Source of the DNA: Cyprinodon diabolis
Lineage: Eukaryota; Chordata; Actinopteri; Cyprinodontiformes; Cyprinodontidae
Direction of reading: 5' to 3'
DNA length: 64,000 nt
Assembly (NCBI GenBank): GCA_030533445.1
Contig: JARPUW010000566.1
Location: 1-64,000 of the forward strand
Shown in pieces: positions 31,526-46,300 of this stretch. Within the stretch, counting starts at the first letter, position 1. Every line of letters starts with the position of its first letter. The notes under the pieces are model-generated. The model ran no database searches. It was given only the letters and a program-made list of their open reading frames with translations, and was not told where the DNA came from. Made by a program: the position numbers and the translations under genes.

Positions 31526-33818
31526 ATTATTATTATAATTCTCCCGTATACCCAAAACTTCGGCACGTAACTAGTCCCGCACGGTTTGGCGGATCGGGCC
31601 CAAAGTTGGCACACGCGTCGGGACCAATGGGGTGATGTGTGCTTGTATAAAACTTTCTCATTAGTCCGAAGGTTTGCGAATTATTAGCGAAAACGTCGCA
31701 AAAAAATCCCATAGGAAATGAATGGGGAGAGGAAAAAAAAAGCATAAAAAACAGCACTTCACTGTGTCGGCATACATTCACCTAGAAAAACAGTTTGAAG
31801 CTCAGTTTGTAGATAAATCCTTCGTCTATTTAAAACTGAAGACGGTATGTTGATAACTGCTACGGTTTTTGTATAATCAGACCTCAAGCGCCACAAAGTT
31901 TTAGCAAAATCCAGCCTGCTAGAGTGGAGCAACTGAAAAGCTAGAGTGTGAGGCAGGCGTTTTTTAAACACAAAAAAACATTTTAAACTCGCCCTCACGG
32001 CCACATATTTATAGCTAGAGTCACCATTTTTGGTCAGTTTGTAGACTGAAATCTCTGGACCCACACAATATCTTCGGAATTACGGTAGGATTAATACTTT
32101 TCCTTAAAAACCCTCCAGACCGACCTAAAGTCGATGAAAATCAGAGCCGTTTTTCATTGGTTTTGGAGCAGAAGAGGGGAGAAAAACGAATCCGACTATG
32201 TGTTTTAAACTCGTCATAAATATTTTTCTGAATGACACACATACACCAAAGTTGGCATAGTTGGAGTCGAAGGATGACTGACGCTCACGGTGAAAAAAAT
32301 TTTTGAATAACTCATACGGTTTTTGCTCAGCAGTCGTTTGTTCGGAGGACATTTTAAGCACCTGAAAGCTGAGTGACAGTGACCTGCTGCAGCTAGCTCA
32401 ATTAGAAGCTTAGGTGTGATGAAACGTTTTTTCTTTTTCTTTCTCTTCCCATTCAGTTTGTAGATGACCTACAGCCATGAAAGTTACTCCAATTGAAGAC
32501 AAGATATAGCTGTCGCTTAGATAAAAAGAATTTTTCAGATACCTTTTACGGTTTTTACTCAGCAGTCGTTTGTTCGGAGGGGTGCTTTAGCAGCTAAAAG
32601 GTGAGTGAGAGTGAGGTCCTGCAGTTCAAACAAAGGGAGGAGCAGGTGGGCCAACCATTTTGTTTGTGCTTCGTTTTGGGTTGTGAAAGACCTACAGACA
32701 TGAAGGTTACCCCAGTCTGAGACAAAGGATAGATGTTGCTTTCACTGAAAGAATTTTTCAGATATCTTTTACGGTTTTTGCTCAGCAGTCGTTTGTTCGG
32801 AGGGTAAGCACCTGGAAGCTAGCTGACAGTTAGCTTCTGCAGCAGCCTGCTAGAGTGCAGCTGCTGAAATCTTAGTGTGAGGCGGCCATTTTTTTAAGAT
32901 CAAACATCTTATTCTCGCCCTCACGGCCACATATTTGGAGCTACAGTCACCATTTTTGGTCAGTTTGTAGACTGAAACCTCTGGACTCACACAATGTCTT
33001 CGGAATTACGGTAGGATTAATACTTTTCCTTAAAAACCCTCCAGACCAACCTAAAGTCGATGAGAGTTTCAGCCTTTCTCTATTCTTTTTGAGCTGAAGA
33101 TGGGAGAGAAACGAATCACACTATGTGTTTTCACTCGTCATAAATATTTTTTCTGAATGACACACATACACCAAAGTTGGTATAGTTGGAGTCGAAGGAT
33201 TGCTGATGCTCATGGTGAAAATGTTTTTTGAATAACTCATACGGTTTTTGATCAGTAGTCGTTTGTTCGGTGCCGTTCTTCCCATACAAAAAAGCCTGGG
33301 AAGAAGAAACCAATAGTGAGTGCAGCTGTTGTCTGTGTCAGTGAGAGGCTCGTTAAGCGTTGTCAAGGTTACCAAGCTTCAAACAGATTTTACCTCTGCT
33401 GTTTTTAACAGCACATATTAATCTAATGGAGGGTGAAAGGACTGATTTAACATTGGGAAATGGATACTATATGACTGCTGTCCATGACACTTCCCTTGCC
33501 ACTCAGCACTGATAGACTTTCAAAATAAGACTCCAGGGACCCTACAAAATAAAAGCCTCTATATTTTTTACATATATTTATTGCCCTATATGGCTCAACA
33601 TTATGACCCAAACTCAACCCCGTTTTAGAGAATAGACTCTAGGAGACTGTTTAAAACACACCCTATAGCAAATTTCAAAATAAAAGCCTCCCATTTCCGC
33701 TTCATCTGCTGCCCTAATAACATGGAAAAAGAGTGATTTAACGATTGGAAAGTAATCAACTATCATTGACGGGTCTGAACATTTTCTATAAACACAACTC
33801 TGTTGGACTTTCAAAATA

Positions 33819-36800
33819 AGACTCCAGGGACCCTACAAAATAAAAGCCTCTAGATTATACTAATGCATTAATTGATGCAAATGGCTCAACATTATGACCC
33901 AAACTCTTCCAGGTTGTTTTTATTAGACTCTAGTGACCTTTTCAAAACACACCCAGAGCAAATTTCACAATAAAAGTCTCCCATTTACTCTGTAATACAG
34001 CAACTATTCACCTAATAACATGGAAAACCAGTGATTTAACATTTGGAAATGGATTCTATATCACTGCTGGGCGTGACCCATCTTTTGATGCACATTCATG
34101 ATAGACTTTCAAAATAAGACTACAAGGACTCTACAGAATAAAAGCCTCTTCCTTATACACACTCATACATTCTGGCATATTGCTCATTGCCATTGGTGAT
34201 TTCATCACTGCAATGGCTCTTAGAAGGCGGGCGGAGCCCGCCAATGGTAACAGGCGGGCGGAGCCCGCCAAAGGTGATTACATCACTGCAATGGCTCTTA
34301 GCAGGCGGGCGGAGCCCGCCATTGGTGATTTCATCACTGCAATGGCTCTTAGAAGGCGGGCAGAGCCCGCCATTGGTGATTTTTTTCTTCACTGAGATGG
34401 CTCCTAGCAGGCGGGCGAAGCCCGCCAACTGGGCTTTACCCACTGTGTTTCAATATGGACAACCCATATTACCCTTTTGCATCATACGCTGTGCACGTCT
34501 ATTTCCCAGATTTCAGCACAAGTGGCACACAGCTCTCTTTGCCCATGAACTTGCCCTCTTTCCTTCCCTCAGCAGCCCTCAAAGTCGTAAGCAGTTGGTC
34601 TGGGGAGCCCCGACGTCACTTGCCAGGGCCGTATTGGCCCGGTTCCCCAGACGGGCAGTAGGTGGCCCCCCTCAAAATTTCTTTAGAAATTTTCTAGTTA
34701 TTATTATAATTCTCCCGTATACCCAAAACTTCGGCGCGTAACTAGTCCCGCACGGTTTGGCGGATCGGGCCCAAAGTTGGCACACGCGTCGGGACCAATG
34801 GGGTGATGTGTGCTTGTATAAAACTTTCTCATTAGTCCGAAGGTTTGCGAATTATTAGCGAAAACGTCGCAAAAAAATCCCATAGGAAATGAATGGGGAG
34901 AGGAAAAAAAAAGCATAAAAAACAGCACTTCACTGTGTCGGCATACATTCACCTAGAAAAACAGTTTGAAGCTCAGTTTGTAGATAAATCCTTCGTCTAT
35001 TTAAAACTGAAGACGGTATGTTGATAACTGCTACGGTTTTTGTATAATCAGACCTCAAGCGCCACAAAGTTTTAGCAAAATCCAGCCTGCTAGAGTGGAG
35101 CAACTGAAAAGCTAGAGTGTGAGGCAGGCGTTTTTTAAACACAAAAAAACATTTTAAACTCGCCCTCACGGCCACATATTTATAGCTAGAGTCACCATTT
35201 TTGGTCAGTTTGTAGACTGAAATCTCTGGACCCACACAATATCTTCGGAATTACGGTAGGATTAATACTTTTCCTTAAAAACCCTCCAGACCGACCTAAA
35301 GTCGATGAAAATCAGAGCCGTTTTTCATTGGTTTTGGAGCAGAAGAGGGGAGAAAAACGAATCCGACTATGTGTTTTAAACTCGTCATAAATATTTTTCT
35401 GAATGACACACATACACCAAAGTTGGCATAGTTGGAGTCGAAGGATGACTGACGCTCACGGTGAAAAAATTTTTTGAATAACTCATACGGTTTTTGCTCA
35501 GCAGTCGTTTGTTCGGAGGACATTTTAAGCACCTGAAAGCTGAGTGACAGTGACCTGCTGCAGCTAGCTCAATTAGAAGCTTAGGTGTGATGAAACGTTT
35601 TTTCTTTTTCTTTCTCTTCCCATTCAGTTTGTAGATGACCTACAGCCATGAAAGTTACTCCAATTGAAGACAAGATATAGCTGTCGCTTAGATAAAAAGA
35701 ATTTTTCAGATACCTTTTACGGTTTTTACTCAGCAGTCGTTTGTTCGGAGGGGTGCTTTAGCAGCTAAAAGGTGAGTGAGAGTGAGGTCCTGCAGTTCAA
35801 ACAAAGGGAGGAGCAGGTGGGCCAACCATTTTGTTTGTGCTTCGTTTTGGGTTGTGAAAGACCTACAGACATGAAGGTTACCCCAGTCTGAGACAAAGGA
35901 TAGATGTTGCTTTCACTGAAAGAATTTTTCAGATATCTTTTACGGTTTTTGCTCAGCAGTCGTTTGTTCGGAGGGTAAGCACCTGGAAGCTAGCTGACAG
36001 TTAGCTTCTGCAGCAGCCTGCTAGAGTGCAGCTGCTGAAATCTTAGTGTGAGGCGGCCATTTTTTAAGATCAAACATCTTATTCTCGCCCTCACGGCCAC
36101 ATATTTGGAGCTACAGTCACCATTTTTGGTCAGTTTGTAGACTGAAACCTCTGGACTCACACAATGTCTTCGGAATTACGGTAGGATTAATACTTTGCCT
36201 TAAAAACCCTCCAGACCAACCTAAAGTGGATGAGAGTTTCAGCCTTTCTCCATTCTTTTTGAGCTGAAGATGGGAGAAAAACGAATCAGACTATGTGTTT
36301 TCAACTCGTCATAAATATTTTTCTGAATGACACACATACACCAAAGTTGGTATAGTTGGAGTCGAAGGATTGCTGATGCTCATGGTGAAAATGTTTTTTG
36401 AATAACTCATACGGTTTTTGATCAGTAGTCGTTTGTTCGGTGCCGTTCTTCCCATACAAAAAAGCCTGGGAAGAAGAAACCAATAGTGAGTGCAGCTGTT
36501 GTCTGTGTCAGTGAGAGGCTCGTTAAGCGTTGTCAAGGTTACCAAGCTTCAAACAGATTTTACCTCTGCTGTTTTAAACAGCACATATTAATCTAATGGA
36601 GGGTGAAAGGACTGATTTAACATTGGGAAATGGATACTATATGACTGCTGTACATGACACTTCCCTTGCCACTCAGCACTGATAGACTTTCAAAATAAGA
36701 CTCCAGGGACCCTACAAAATAAAAGCCTCTATATTTTTTACATATATTTATTGCTCTATATGGCTCAACATTATGACCCAAACTCAACCCCGTTTTAGAG

Positions 36801-36988
36801 AATAGACTCTAGGAGACTGTTTAAAACACACCCTATAGCAAATTTCAAAATAAAAGCCTCCCATTTCCGCTTCATCTACTGCCCTAATAACATGGAAAAA
36901 GAGTGATTTAACGATTGGAAAGTAATCAACTATCATTGACGGGTCTGAACATTTTCTATAAACACAACTCTGTTGGACTTTCAAAATA
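33819..36988. repeat. Array unit U11 (3,170 bp)
   Basis: This unit has five hairpins and no module. From about 34,704 to 37,864 (into U12) it matches 858-4,018 at a constant offset of 33,846 bp, including CTTTGCC near 36194, AAGTGGATG near 36225 and GTACATG near 36650. It has a private AAGTCGTAAG near 34582 (AAGGCGTAAG elsewhere). Confidence 0.93.
34226..34426. repeat. Hairpin cluster, U11 (5 hairpins)
   Basis: The layout is as in U2 with intact stems. Confidence 0.95.
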
Positions 36989-39900
36989 AGACTCCAGGGA
37001 CCCTACAAAATAAAAGCCTCTAGATTATAGTAATGCATTAATTGATGCAAATGGCTCAACATTATGACCCAAACTCTTCCAGGTTGTTTTTATTAGACTC
37101 TAGTGACCTTTTCAAAACACACCCCAGAGCAAATTTCACAATAAAAGTCTCCCATTTACTCTGTAATACAGCAACTATTCACCTAATAACATGGAAAACC
37201 AGTGATTTAACATTTGGAAATGGATTCTATATCACTGCTGGGCGTGACCCATCTTTTGATGCACATTCATGATAGACTTTCAAAATAAGACTACAAGGAC
37301 TCTACAGAATAAAAGCCTCTTCCTTATACACACTCATACATTCTGGCATATTGCTCATTGCCATTGGTGATTTCATCACTGCAATGGCTCTTAGAAGGCG
37401 GGCGGAGCCCGCCAATGGTAACAGGCGGGCGGAGCCCGCCAAAGGTGATTACATCACTGCAATGGCTCTTAGCAGGCGGGCGGAGCCCGCCATTGGTGAT
37501 TTCATCACTGCAATGGCTCTTAGAAGGCGGGCAGAGCCCGCCATTGGTGATTTTTTTCTTCACTGAGATGGCTCCTAGCAGGCGGGCGAAGCCCGCCAAC
37601 TGGGCTTTACCCACTGTGTTTCAATATGGACAACCCATATTACCCTTGTGCATCATACTCTGTGCACGTCTATTTCCCAGATTTCAGCACAAGTGGCACA
37701 CAGCTCTCTTTGCCCATGAACTTGCCCTCTTTCCTTCCCTCAGCAGCCCTCAAAGGCGTAAGCAGTTGGTCTGGGGAGCCCCGACGTCACTTGCCAGGGC
37801 CGTATTGGCCCGGTTCCCCAGACGGGCAGTAGGTGGCCCCCCTCAAAATTTCTTTAGAAATTTTCTAGTTATTATAATTCTCCCGTATACCCAAAACTTC
37901 GGCGCGTAACTAGTCCCGCACGGTTTGGCGGATCGGGCCCAAAGTTGGCACACGCGTCGGGACCAATGGGGTGATGTGTGCTTGTATAAAACTTTCTCAT
38001 TAGTCCGAAGGTTTGCGAATTATTAGCGAAAACGTCGCAAAAAAATCCCATAGGAAATGAATGGGGAGAGGAAAAAAAAAGCATAAAAAACAGCACTTCA
38101 CTGTGTCGCCATACATTCACCTAGAAAAACAGTTTGAAGCTCAGTTTGTAGATAAATCCTTCGTCTATTTAAAACTGAAGACGGTATGTTGATAACTGCT
38201 ACGGTTTTTGTATAATCAGACCTCAAGCGCCACAAAGTTTTAGCAAAATCCAGCCTGCTAGAGTGGAGCAACTGAAAAGCTAGAGTGTGAGGCAGGCGTT
38301 TTTTAAACACAAAAAAACATTTTAAACTCGCCCTCACGGCCACATATTTATAGCTAGAGTCACCATTTTTGGTCAGTTTGTAGACTGAAATCTCTGGACC
38401 CACACAATATCTTCGGAATTACGGTAGGATTAATACTTTTCCTTAAAAACCCTCCAGACCGACCTAAAGTCGATGAAAATCAGAGCCGTTTTTCATTGGT
38501 TTTGGAGCAGAAGAGGGGAGAAAAACGAATCAGACTATGTGTTTTAAACTCGTCATAAATATTTTTCTGAATGACACACATACACCAAAGTTGGCATAGT
38601 TGGAGTCGAAGGATGACTGACGCTCACGGTGAAAAAATTTTTTGAATAACTCATACGGTTTTTGCTCAGCAGTCGTTTGTTCGGAGGACATTTTAAGCAC
38701 CTGAAAGCTGAGTGACAGTGACCTGCTGCAGCTAGCTCAATTAGAAGCTTAGGTGTGATGAAACGTTTTTTCTTTTTCTTTCTCTTCCCATTCAGTTTGT
38801 AGATGACCTACAGCCATGAAAGTTACTCCAATTGAAGACAAGATATAGCTGTCGCTTAGATAAAAAGAATTTTTCAGATACCTTTTACGGTTTTTACTCA
38901 GCAGTCGTTTGTTCGGAGGGGTGCTTTAGCAGCTAAAAGGTGAGTGAGAGTGAGGTCCTGCAGTTCAAACAAAGGGAGGAGCAGGTGGGCCAACCATTTT
39001 GTTTGTGCTTCGTTTTGGGTTGTGAAAGACCTACAGACATGAAGGTTACCCCAGTCTGAGACAAAGGATAGATGTTGCTTTCACTGAAAGAATTTTTCAG
39101 ATATCTTTTACGGTTTTTGCTCAGCAGTCGTTTGTTCGGAGGGTAAGCACCTGGAAGCTAGCTGACAGTTAGCTTCTGCAGCAGCCTGCTAGAGTGCAGC
39201 TGCTGAAATCTTAGTGTGAGGCGGCCATTTTTTTAAGATCAAACATCTTATTCTCGCCCTCACGGCCACATATTTGGAGCTACAGTCACCATTTTTGGTC
39301 AGTTTGTAGACTGAAACCTCTGGACTCACACAATGTCTTCGGAATTACGGTAGGATTAATACTTTTCCTTAAAAACCCTCCAGACCAACCTAAAGTCGAT
39401 GAGAGTTTCAGCCTTTCTCTATTCTTTTTGAGCTGAAGATGGGAGAGAAACGAATCAGACTATGTGTTTTCAACTCGTCATAAATATTTTTCTGAATGAC
39501 ACACATACACCAAAGTTGGTATAGTTGGAGTCGAAGGATTGCTGATGCTCATGGTGAAAATGTTTTTTGAATAACTCATACGGTTTTTGATCAGTAGTCG
39601 TTTGTTCGGTGCCGTTCTTCCCATACAAAAAAGCCTGGGAAGAAGAAACCAATAGTGAGTGCAGCTGTTGTCTGTGTCAGTGAGAGGCTCGTTAAGCGTT
39701 GTCAAGGTTACCAAGCTTCAAACAGATTTTACCTCTGCTGTTTTAAACAGCACATATTAATCTAATGGAGGGTGAAAGGACTGATTTAACATTGGGAAAT
39801 GGATACTATATGACTGCTGTCCATGACACTTCCCTTGCCACTCAGCACTGATAGACTTTCAAAATAAGACTCCAGGGACCCTACAAAATAAAAGCCTCTA

Positions 39901-40157
39901 TATTTTTTACATATATTTATTGCCCTATATGGCTCAACATTATGACCCAAACTCAACCCCGTTTTAGAGAATAGACTCTAGGAGACTGTTTAAAACACAC
40001 CCTATAGCAAATTTCAAAATAAAAGCCTCCCATTTCCGCTTCATCTACTGCCCTAATAACATGGAAAAAGAGTGATTTAACGATTGGAAAGTAATCAACT
40101 ATCATTGACGGGTCTGAACATTTTCTATAAACACAACTCTGTTGGACTTTCAAAATA
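36989..40157. repeat. Array unit U12 (3,169 bp)
   Basis: This unit has five hairpins, no module and the shortest (ATT)n, ATTATA at 37870. The second half carries GTGTCGCCATAC near 38102 (GTGTCGGCATAC elsewhere), shared with U14, U16 and U20. From 37,872 it matches 50,730 onward at offset 12,858 bp, into U13/U17. The first half has CATACTCTG near 37653, shared with U2, U15, U16 and U18. Confidence 0.93.
37397..37597. repeat. Hairpin cluster, U12 (5 hairpins)
   Basis: The layout is as in U2 with intact stems. Confidence 0.95.
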
Positions 40158-43100
40158 AGACTCCAGGGACCCTACAAAATAAAAGCCTCTAGATTATAGT
40201 AATGCATTAATTGATGCAAATGGCTCAACATTATGACCCAAACTCTTCCAGGTTGTTTTTATTAGACTCTAGTGACCTTTTCAAAACACACCCCAGAGCA
40301 AATTTCACAATAAAAGTCTCCCATTTACTCTGTAATACAGCAACTATTCACCTAATAACATGGAAAACCAGTGATTTAACATTTGGAAATGGATTCTATA
40401 TCACTGCTGGGCGTGACCCATCTTTTGATGCACATTCATGATAGACTTTCAAAATAAGACTACAAGGACTCTACAGAATAAAAGCCTCTTCCTTATACAC
40501 ACTCATACATTCTGGCATATTGCTCATTGCCATTGGTGATTTCATCACTGCAATGGCTCTTAGAAGGCGGGCGGAGCCCGCCAAAGGTGATTACATCACT
40601 GCAATGGCTCTTAGCAGGCGGGCGGAGCCCGCCATTGGTGATTTCATCACTGCAATGGCTCTTAGAAGGCGGGCAGAGCCCGCCATTGGTGATTTTTTTC
40701 TTCACTGAGATGGCTCCTCGCAGGCGGGCGAAGCCCGCCAACTGGGCTTTACCCACTGTGTTTCAATATGGACAACCCATATTACCCTTGTGCATCATAC
40801 GCTGTGCACGTCTATTTCCCAGATTTCAGCACAAGTGGCACACAGCTCTCTTTACCCATGAACTTGCCCTCTTTCCTTCCCTCAGCAGCCCTCAAAGGCG
40901 TAAGCAGTTGGTCTGGGGAGCCCCGACGTCACTTGCCAGGGCCGTATTGGCCCGGTTCCCCAGACGGGCAGTAGGTGGCCCCCCTCAAAATTTCTTTAGA
41001 AATTTTCTAGTTATTATTATAATTCTCCCGTATACCCAAAACTTCGGCACGTAACTAGTCCCGCACGGTTTGGCGGATCGGGCCCAAAGTTGGCACACGC
41101 GTCGGGACCAATGGGGTGATGTGTGCTTGTATAAAACTTTCTCATTAGTCCGAAGGTTTGCGAATTATTAGCGAAAACGTCGCAAAAAAATCCCATAGGA
41201 AATGAATGGGGAGAGGAAAAAAAAAGCATAAAAAACAGCACTTCACTGTGTCGGCATACATTCACCTAGAAAAACAGTTTGAAGCTCAGTTTGTAGATAA
41301 ATCCTTCGTCTATTTAAAACTGAAGACGGTATGTTGATAACTGCTACGGTTTTTGTATAATCAGACCTCAAGCGCCACAAAGTTTTAGCAAAATCCAGCC
41401 TGCTAGAGTGGAGCAACTGAAAAGCTAGAGTGTGAGGCAGGCGTTTTTTAAACACAAAAAAACATTTTAAACTCGCCCTCACGGCCACATATTTATAGCT
41501 AGAGTCACCATTTTTGGTCAGTTTGTAGACTGAAATCTCTGGACCCACACAATATCTTCGGAATTACGGTAGGATTAATACTTTTCCTTAAAAACCCTCC
41601 AGACCGACCTAAAGTCGATGAAAATCAGAGCCGTTTTTCATTGGTTTTGGAGCAGAAGAGGGGAGAAAAACGAATCAGACTATGTGTTTTAAACTCGTCA
41701 TAAATATTTTTCTGAATGACACACATACACCAAAGTTGGCATAGTTGGAGTCGAAGGATGGCTGACGCTCACGGTGAAAAAATATTTTGAATAACTCATA
41801 CGGTTTTTGCTCAGCAGTCGTTTGTTCGGAGGACATTTTAAGCAGCTGAAAGCTGGGGGAGAGTGTCCTGCTGCAGCTAGCTCAATTAGAAGATCAGGTG
41901 TGACAAAACGTTTTTTCTTTTTCTTTCTCTTCCCATTCAGGTTGTAGATGACCTACAGCCATGAAAGTTACTCCAATTGAAGACAAGATATAGCTGTCGC
42001 TTAGATAAAAATAATTTTTCAGATACCTTTTACGGTTTTTACTCAGCAGTCGTTTGTTCGGAGGGGTGCTTTAGCAGCTAAAAGGTGAGTGAGAGTGAGG
42101 TCCTGCAGTTCAAACAAAGGGAGGAGCAGGTGGGCCAACCATTTTGTTTGTGCTTCGTTTTGGGTTGTGAAAGACCTACAGACATGAAGGTTACCCCAGT
42201 CTGAGACAAAGGATAGATGTTGCTTTCACTGAAAGAATTTTTCAGATATCTTTTACGGTTTTTGCTCAGCAGTCGTTTGTTCGGAGGGTAAGCACCTGGA
42301 AGCTAGCTGACAGTTAGCTTCTGCAGCAGCCTGCTAGAGTGCAGCTGCTGAAATCTTAGTGTGAGGCGGCCATTCTTTTAAGATCAAACATCTTATTCTC
42401 GCCCTCACGGCCACATATTTGGAGCTACAGTCACCATTTTTGGTCAGTTTGTAGACTGAAACCTCTGGACTCACACAATGTCTTCGGAATTACGGTAGGA
42501 TTAATACTTTTCCTTAAAAACCGTCCAGACCAACCTAAAGTCGATGAGAGTTTCAGCCTTTCTCTATTCTTTTTGAGCTGAAGATGGGAGAGAAACGAAT
42601 CAGACTATGTGTTTTCAACTCGTCATAAATATTTTTCTGAATGACACACATACACCAAAGTTGGTATAGTTGGAGTCGAAGGATTGCTGATGCTCATGGT
42701 GAAAATGTTTTTTGAATAACTCATACGGTTTTTGATCAGTAGTCGTTTGTTCGGTGCCGTTCTTCCCATACAAAAAAGCCTGGGAAGAAGAAACCAATAG
42801 TGAGTGCAGCTGTTGTCTGTGTCAGTGAGAGGCTCGTTAAGCGTTGTCAAGGTTACCAAGCTTCAAACAGATTTTACCTCTGCTGTTTTAAACAGCACAT
42901 ATTAATCTAATGGAGGGTGAAAGGACTGATTTAACATTGGGAAATGGATACTATATGACTGCTGTCCATGACACTTCCCTTGCCACTCAGCACTGATAGA
43001 CTTTCAAAATAAGACTCCAGGGACCCTACAAAATAAAAGCCTCTATATTTTTTACATATATTTATTGCCCTATATGGCTCAACATTATGACCCAAACTCA

Positions 43101-43302
43101 ACCCCGTTTTAGAGAATAGACTCTAGGAGACTGTTTAAAACACACCCTGTAGCAAATTTCAAAATAAAAGCCTCCCATTTCCGCTTCATCTACTGCCCTA
43201 ATAACATGGAAAAAGAGTGATTTAACGATTGGAAAGTAATCAACTATCATTGACGGGTCTGAACATTTTCTATAAACACAACTCTGTTGGACTTTCAAAA
43301 TA
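40158..43302. repeat. Array unit U13 (3,145 bp)
   Basis: This unit has four hairpins; the 27-bp extra-hairpin segment is absent, as in U1 and U17. It has CTCCTCGC near 40714 and TTTACCCATG near 40851. There is no module. Its first part matches U17 (offset 12,858). From about 41,017 its second part matches U5 (offset 25,451). The unit is therefore a mosaic of two lineages. Confidence 0.93.
40566..40739. repeat. Hairpin cluster, U13 (4 hairpins)
   Basis: The 27-bp extra-hairpin segment is missing. CTCCTCGCA before the last hairpin replaces CTCCTAGCA, as in U1 and U17. Confidence 0.95.
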
Positions 43303-46300
43303 AGACTCCAGGGACCCTACAAAATAAAAGCCTCTAGATTATACTAATGCATTAATTGATGCAAATGGCTCAACATTATGACCCAAACTCTTCCAGGTTG
43401 TTTTTATTAGACTCTAGTGACCTTTTCAAAACACACCCAGAGCAAATTTCACAATAAAAGTCTCCCATTTACTCTGTAATACAGCAACTATTCACCTAAT
43501 AACATGGAAAACCAGTGATTTAACATTTGGAAATGGATTCTATATCACTGCTGGGCGTGACCCATCTTTTGATGCACATTCATGATAGACTTTCAAAATA
43601 AGACTACAAGGACTCTACAGAATAAAAGCCTCTTCCTTATACACACTCATACATTCTGGCATATTGCTCATTGCCATTGGTGATTTCATCACTGCAATGG
43701 CTCTTAGAAGGCGGGCGGAGCCCGCCAATGGTAACAGGCGGGCGGAACCCGCCAAAGGTGATTACATCACTGCAATGGCTCTTAGCAGGCGGGCGGAGCC
43801 CGCCATTGGTGATTTCATCACTGCAATGGCTCTTAGAAGGCGGGCAGAGCCCGCCATTGGTGATTTTTTTCTTCACTGAGATGGCTCCTAGCAGGCGGGC
43901 GAAGCCCGCCAACTGGGCTTTACCCACTGTGTTTCAATATGGACAACCCATATTACCCTTGTGCATCATACGCTGTGCACGTCTATTTCCCAGATTTCAG
44001 CACAAGTGGCACACAGCTCTCTTTGCCCATGAACTTGCCCTCTTTCCTTCCCTCAGCAGCCCTCAAAGGCGTAAGCAGTTGGTCTGGGGAGCCCCGACGT
44101 CACTTGCCAGGGCCGTATTGGCCCGGTTCCCCAGACGGGCAGTAGGTGGCCCCCCTCAAAATTTCTTTAGAAATTTTCTAGTTATTATAATTCTCCCGTA
44201 TACCCAAAACTTCGGCGCGTAACTAGTCCCGCACGGTTTGGCGGATCGGGCCCAAAGTTGGCACACGCGTCGGGACCAATGGGGTGATGTGTGCTTGTAT
44301 AAAACTTTCTCATTAGTCCGAAGGTTTGCGAATTATTAGCGAAAACGTCGCAAAAAAATCCCATAGGAAATGAATGGGGAGAGGAAAAAAAAAGCATAAA
44401 AAACAGCACTTCACTGTGTCGCCATACATTCACCTAGAAAAACAGTTTGAAGCTCAGTTTGTAGATAAATCCTTCGTCTATTTAAAACTGAAGACGGTAT
44501 GTTGATAACTGCTACGGTTTTTGTATAATCAGACCTCAAGCGCCACAAAGTTTTAGCAAAATCCAGCCTGCTAGAGTGGAGCAACTGAAAAGCTAGAGTG
44601 TGAGGCAGGCGTTTTTTAAACACAAAAAAACATTTTAAACTCGCCCTCACGGCCACATATTTATAGCTAGAGTCACCATTTTTGGTCAGTTTGTAGACTG
44701 AAATCTCTGGACCCACACAATATCTTCGGAATTACGGTAGGATTAATACTTTTCCTTAAAAACCCTCCAGACCGACCTAAAGTCGATGAAAATCAGAGCC
44801 GTTTTTCATTGGTTTTGGAGCAGAAGAGGGGAGAAAAACGAATCCGACTATGTGTTTTAAACTCGTCATAAATATTTTTCTGAATGACACACATACACCA
44901 AAGTTGGCATAGTTGGAGTCGAAGGATGACTGACGCTCACGGTGAAAAAATTTTTTGAATAACTCATACGGTTTTTGCTCAGCAGTCGTTTGTTCGGAGG
45001 ACATTTTAAGCACCTGAAAGCTGAGTGACAGTGACCTGCTGCAGCTAGCTCAATTAGAAGCTTAGGTGTGATGAAACGTTTTTTCTTTTTCTTTCTCTTC
45101 CCATTCAGTTTGTAGATGACCTACAGCCATGAAAGTTACTCCAATTGAAGACAAGATATAGCTGTCGCTTAGATAAAAAGAATTTTTCAGATACCTTTTA
45201 CGGTTTTTACTCAGCAGTCGTTTGTTCGGAGGGGTGCTTTAGCAGCTAAAAGGTGAGTGAGAGTGAGGTCCTGCAGTTCAAACAAAGGGAGGAGCAGGTG
45301 GGCCAACCATTTTGTTTGTGCTTCGTTTTGGGTTGTGAAAGACCTACAGACATGAAGGTTACCCCAGTCTGAGACAAAGGATAGATGTTGCTTTCACTGA
45401 AAGAATTTTTCAGATATCTTTTATGGTTTTTGCTCAGCAGTCGTTTGTTCGGAGGGTAAGCACCTGGAAGCTAGCTGACAGTTAGCTTCTGCAGCAGCCT
45501 GCTAGAGTGCAGCTGCTGAAATCTTAGTGTGAGGCGGCCATTTTTTAAGATCAAACATCTTATTCTCGCCCTCACGGCCACATATTTGGAGCTACAGTCA
45601 CCATTTTTGGTCAGTTTGTAGACTGAAACCTCTGGACTCACACAATGTCTTCGGAATTACGGTAGGATTAATACTTTGCCTTAAAAACCCTCCAGACCAA
45701 CCTAAAGTGGATGAGAGTTTCAGCCTTTCTCCATTCTTTTTGAGCTGAAGATGGGAGAAAAACGAATCAGACTATGTGTTTTCAACTCGTCATAAATATT
45801 TTTCTGAATGACACACATACACCAAAGTTGGTATAGTTGGAGTCGAAGGATTGCTGATGCTCATGGTGAAAATGTTTTTTGAATAACTCATACGGTTTTT
45901 GATCAGTAGTCGTTTGTTCGGTGCCGTTCTTCCCATACAAAAAAGCCTGGGAAGAAGAAACCAATAGTGAGTGCAGCTGTTGTCTGTGTCAGTGAGAGGC
46001 TCGTTAAGCGTTGTCAAGGTTACCAAGCTTCAAACAGATTTTACCTCTGCTGTTTTAAACAGCACATATTAATCTAATGGAGGGTGAAAGGACTGATTTA
46101 ACATTGGGAAATGGATACTATATGACTGCTGTACATGACACTTCCCTTGCCACTCAGCACTGATAGACTTTCAAAATAAGACTCCAGGGACCCTACAAAA
46201 TAAAAGCCTCTATATTTTTTACATATATTTATTGCTCTATATGGCTCAACATTATGACCCAAACTCAACCCCGTTTTAGAGAATAGACTCTAGGAGACTG

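Larger units (their letters stand above)
30537..33818. repeat. Array unit U10 (3,282 bp)
   Basis: The first half is the U8/U9 type with four hairpins. Two modules start at 31391 and 31460. After the modules the sequence leaves the U6-U9 subfamily: CGGCACG near 31561, GAAGGATGAC rather than GAAGCATGAC, and CCCATTCAG. The subfamily switch therefore falls at or near the module/(ATT)n site. Private changes include CGAATCACACTATG near 33112 and TTTCACTCGTC near 33129. Confidence 0.92.
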
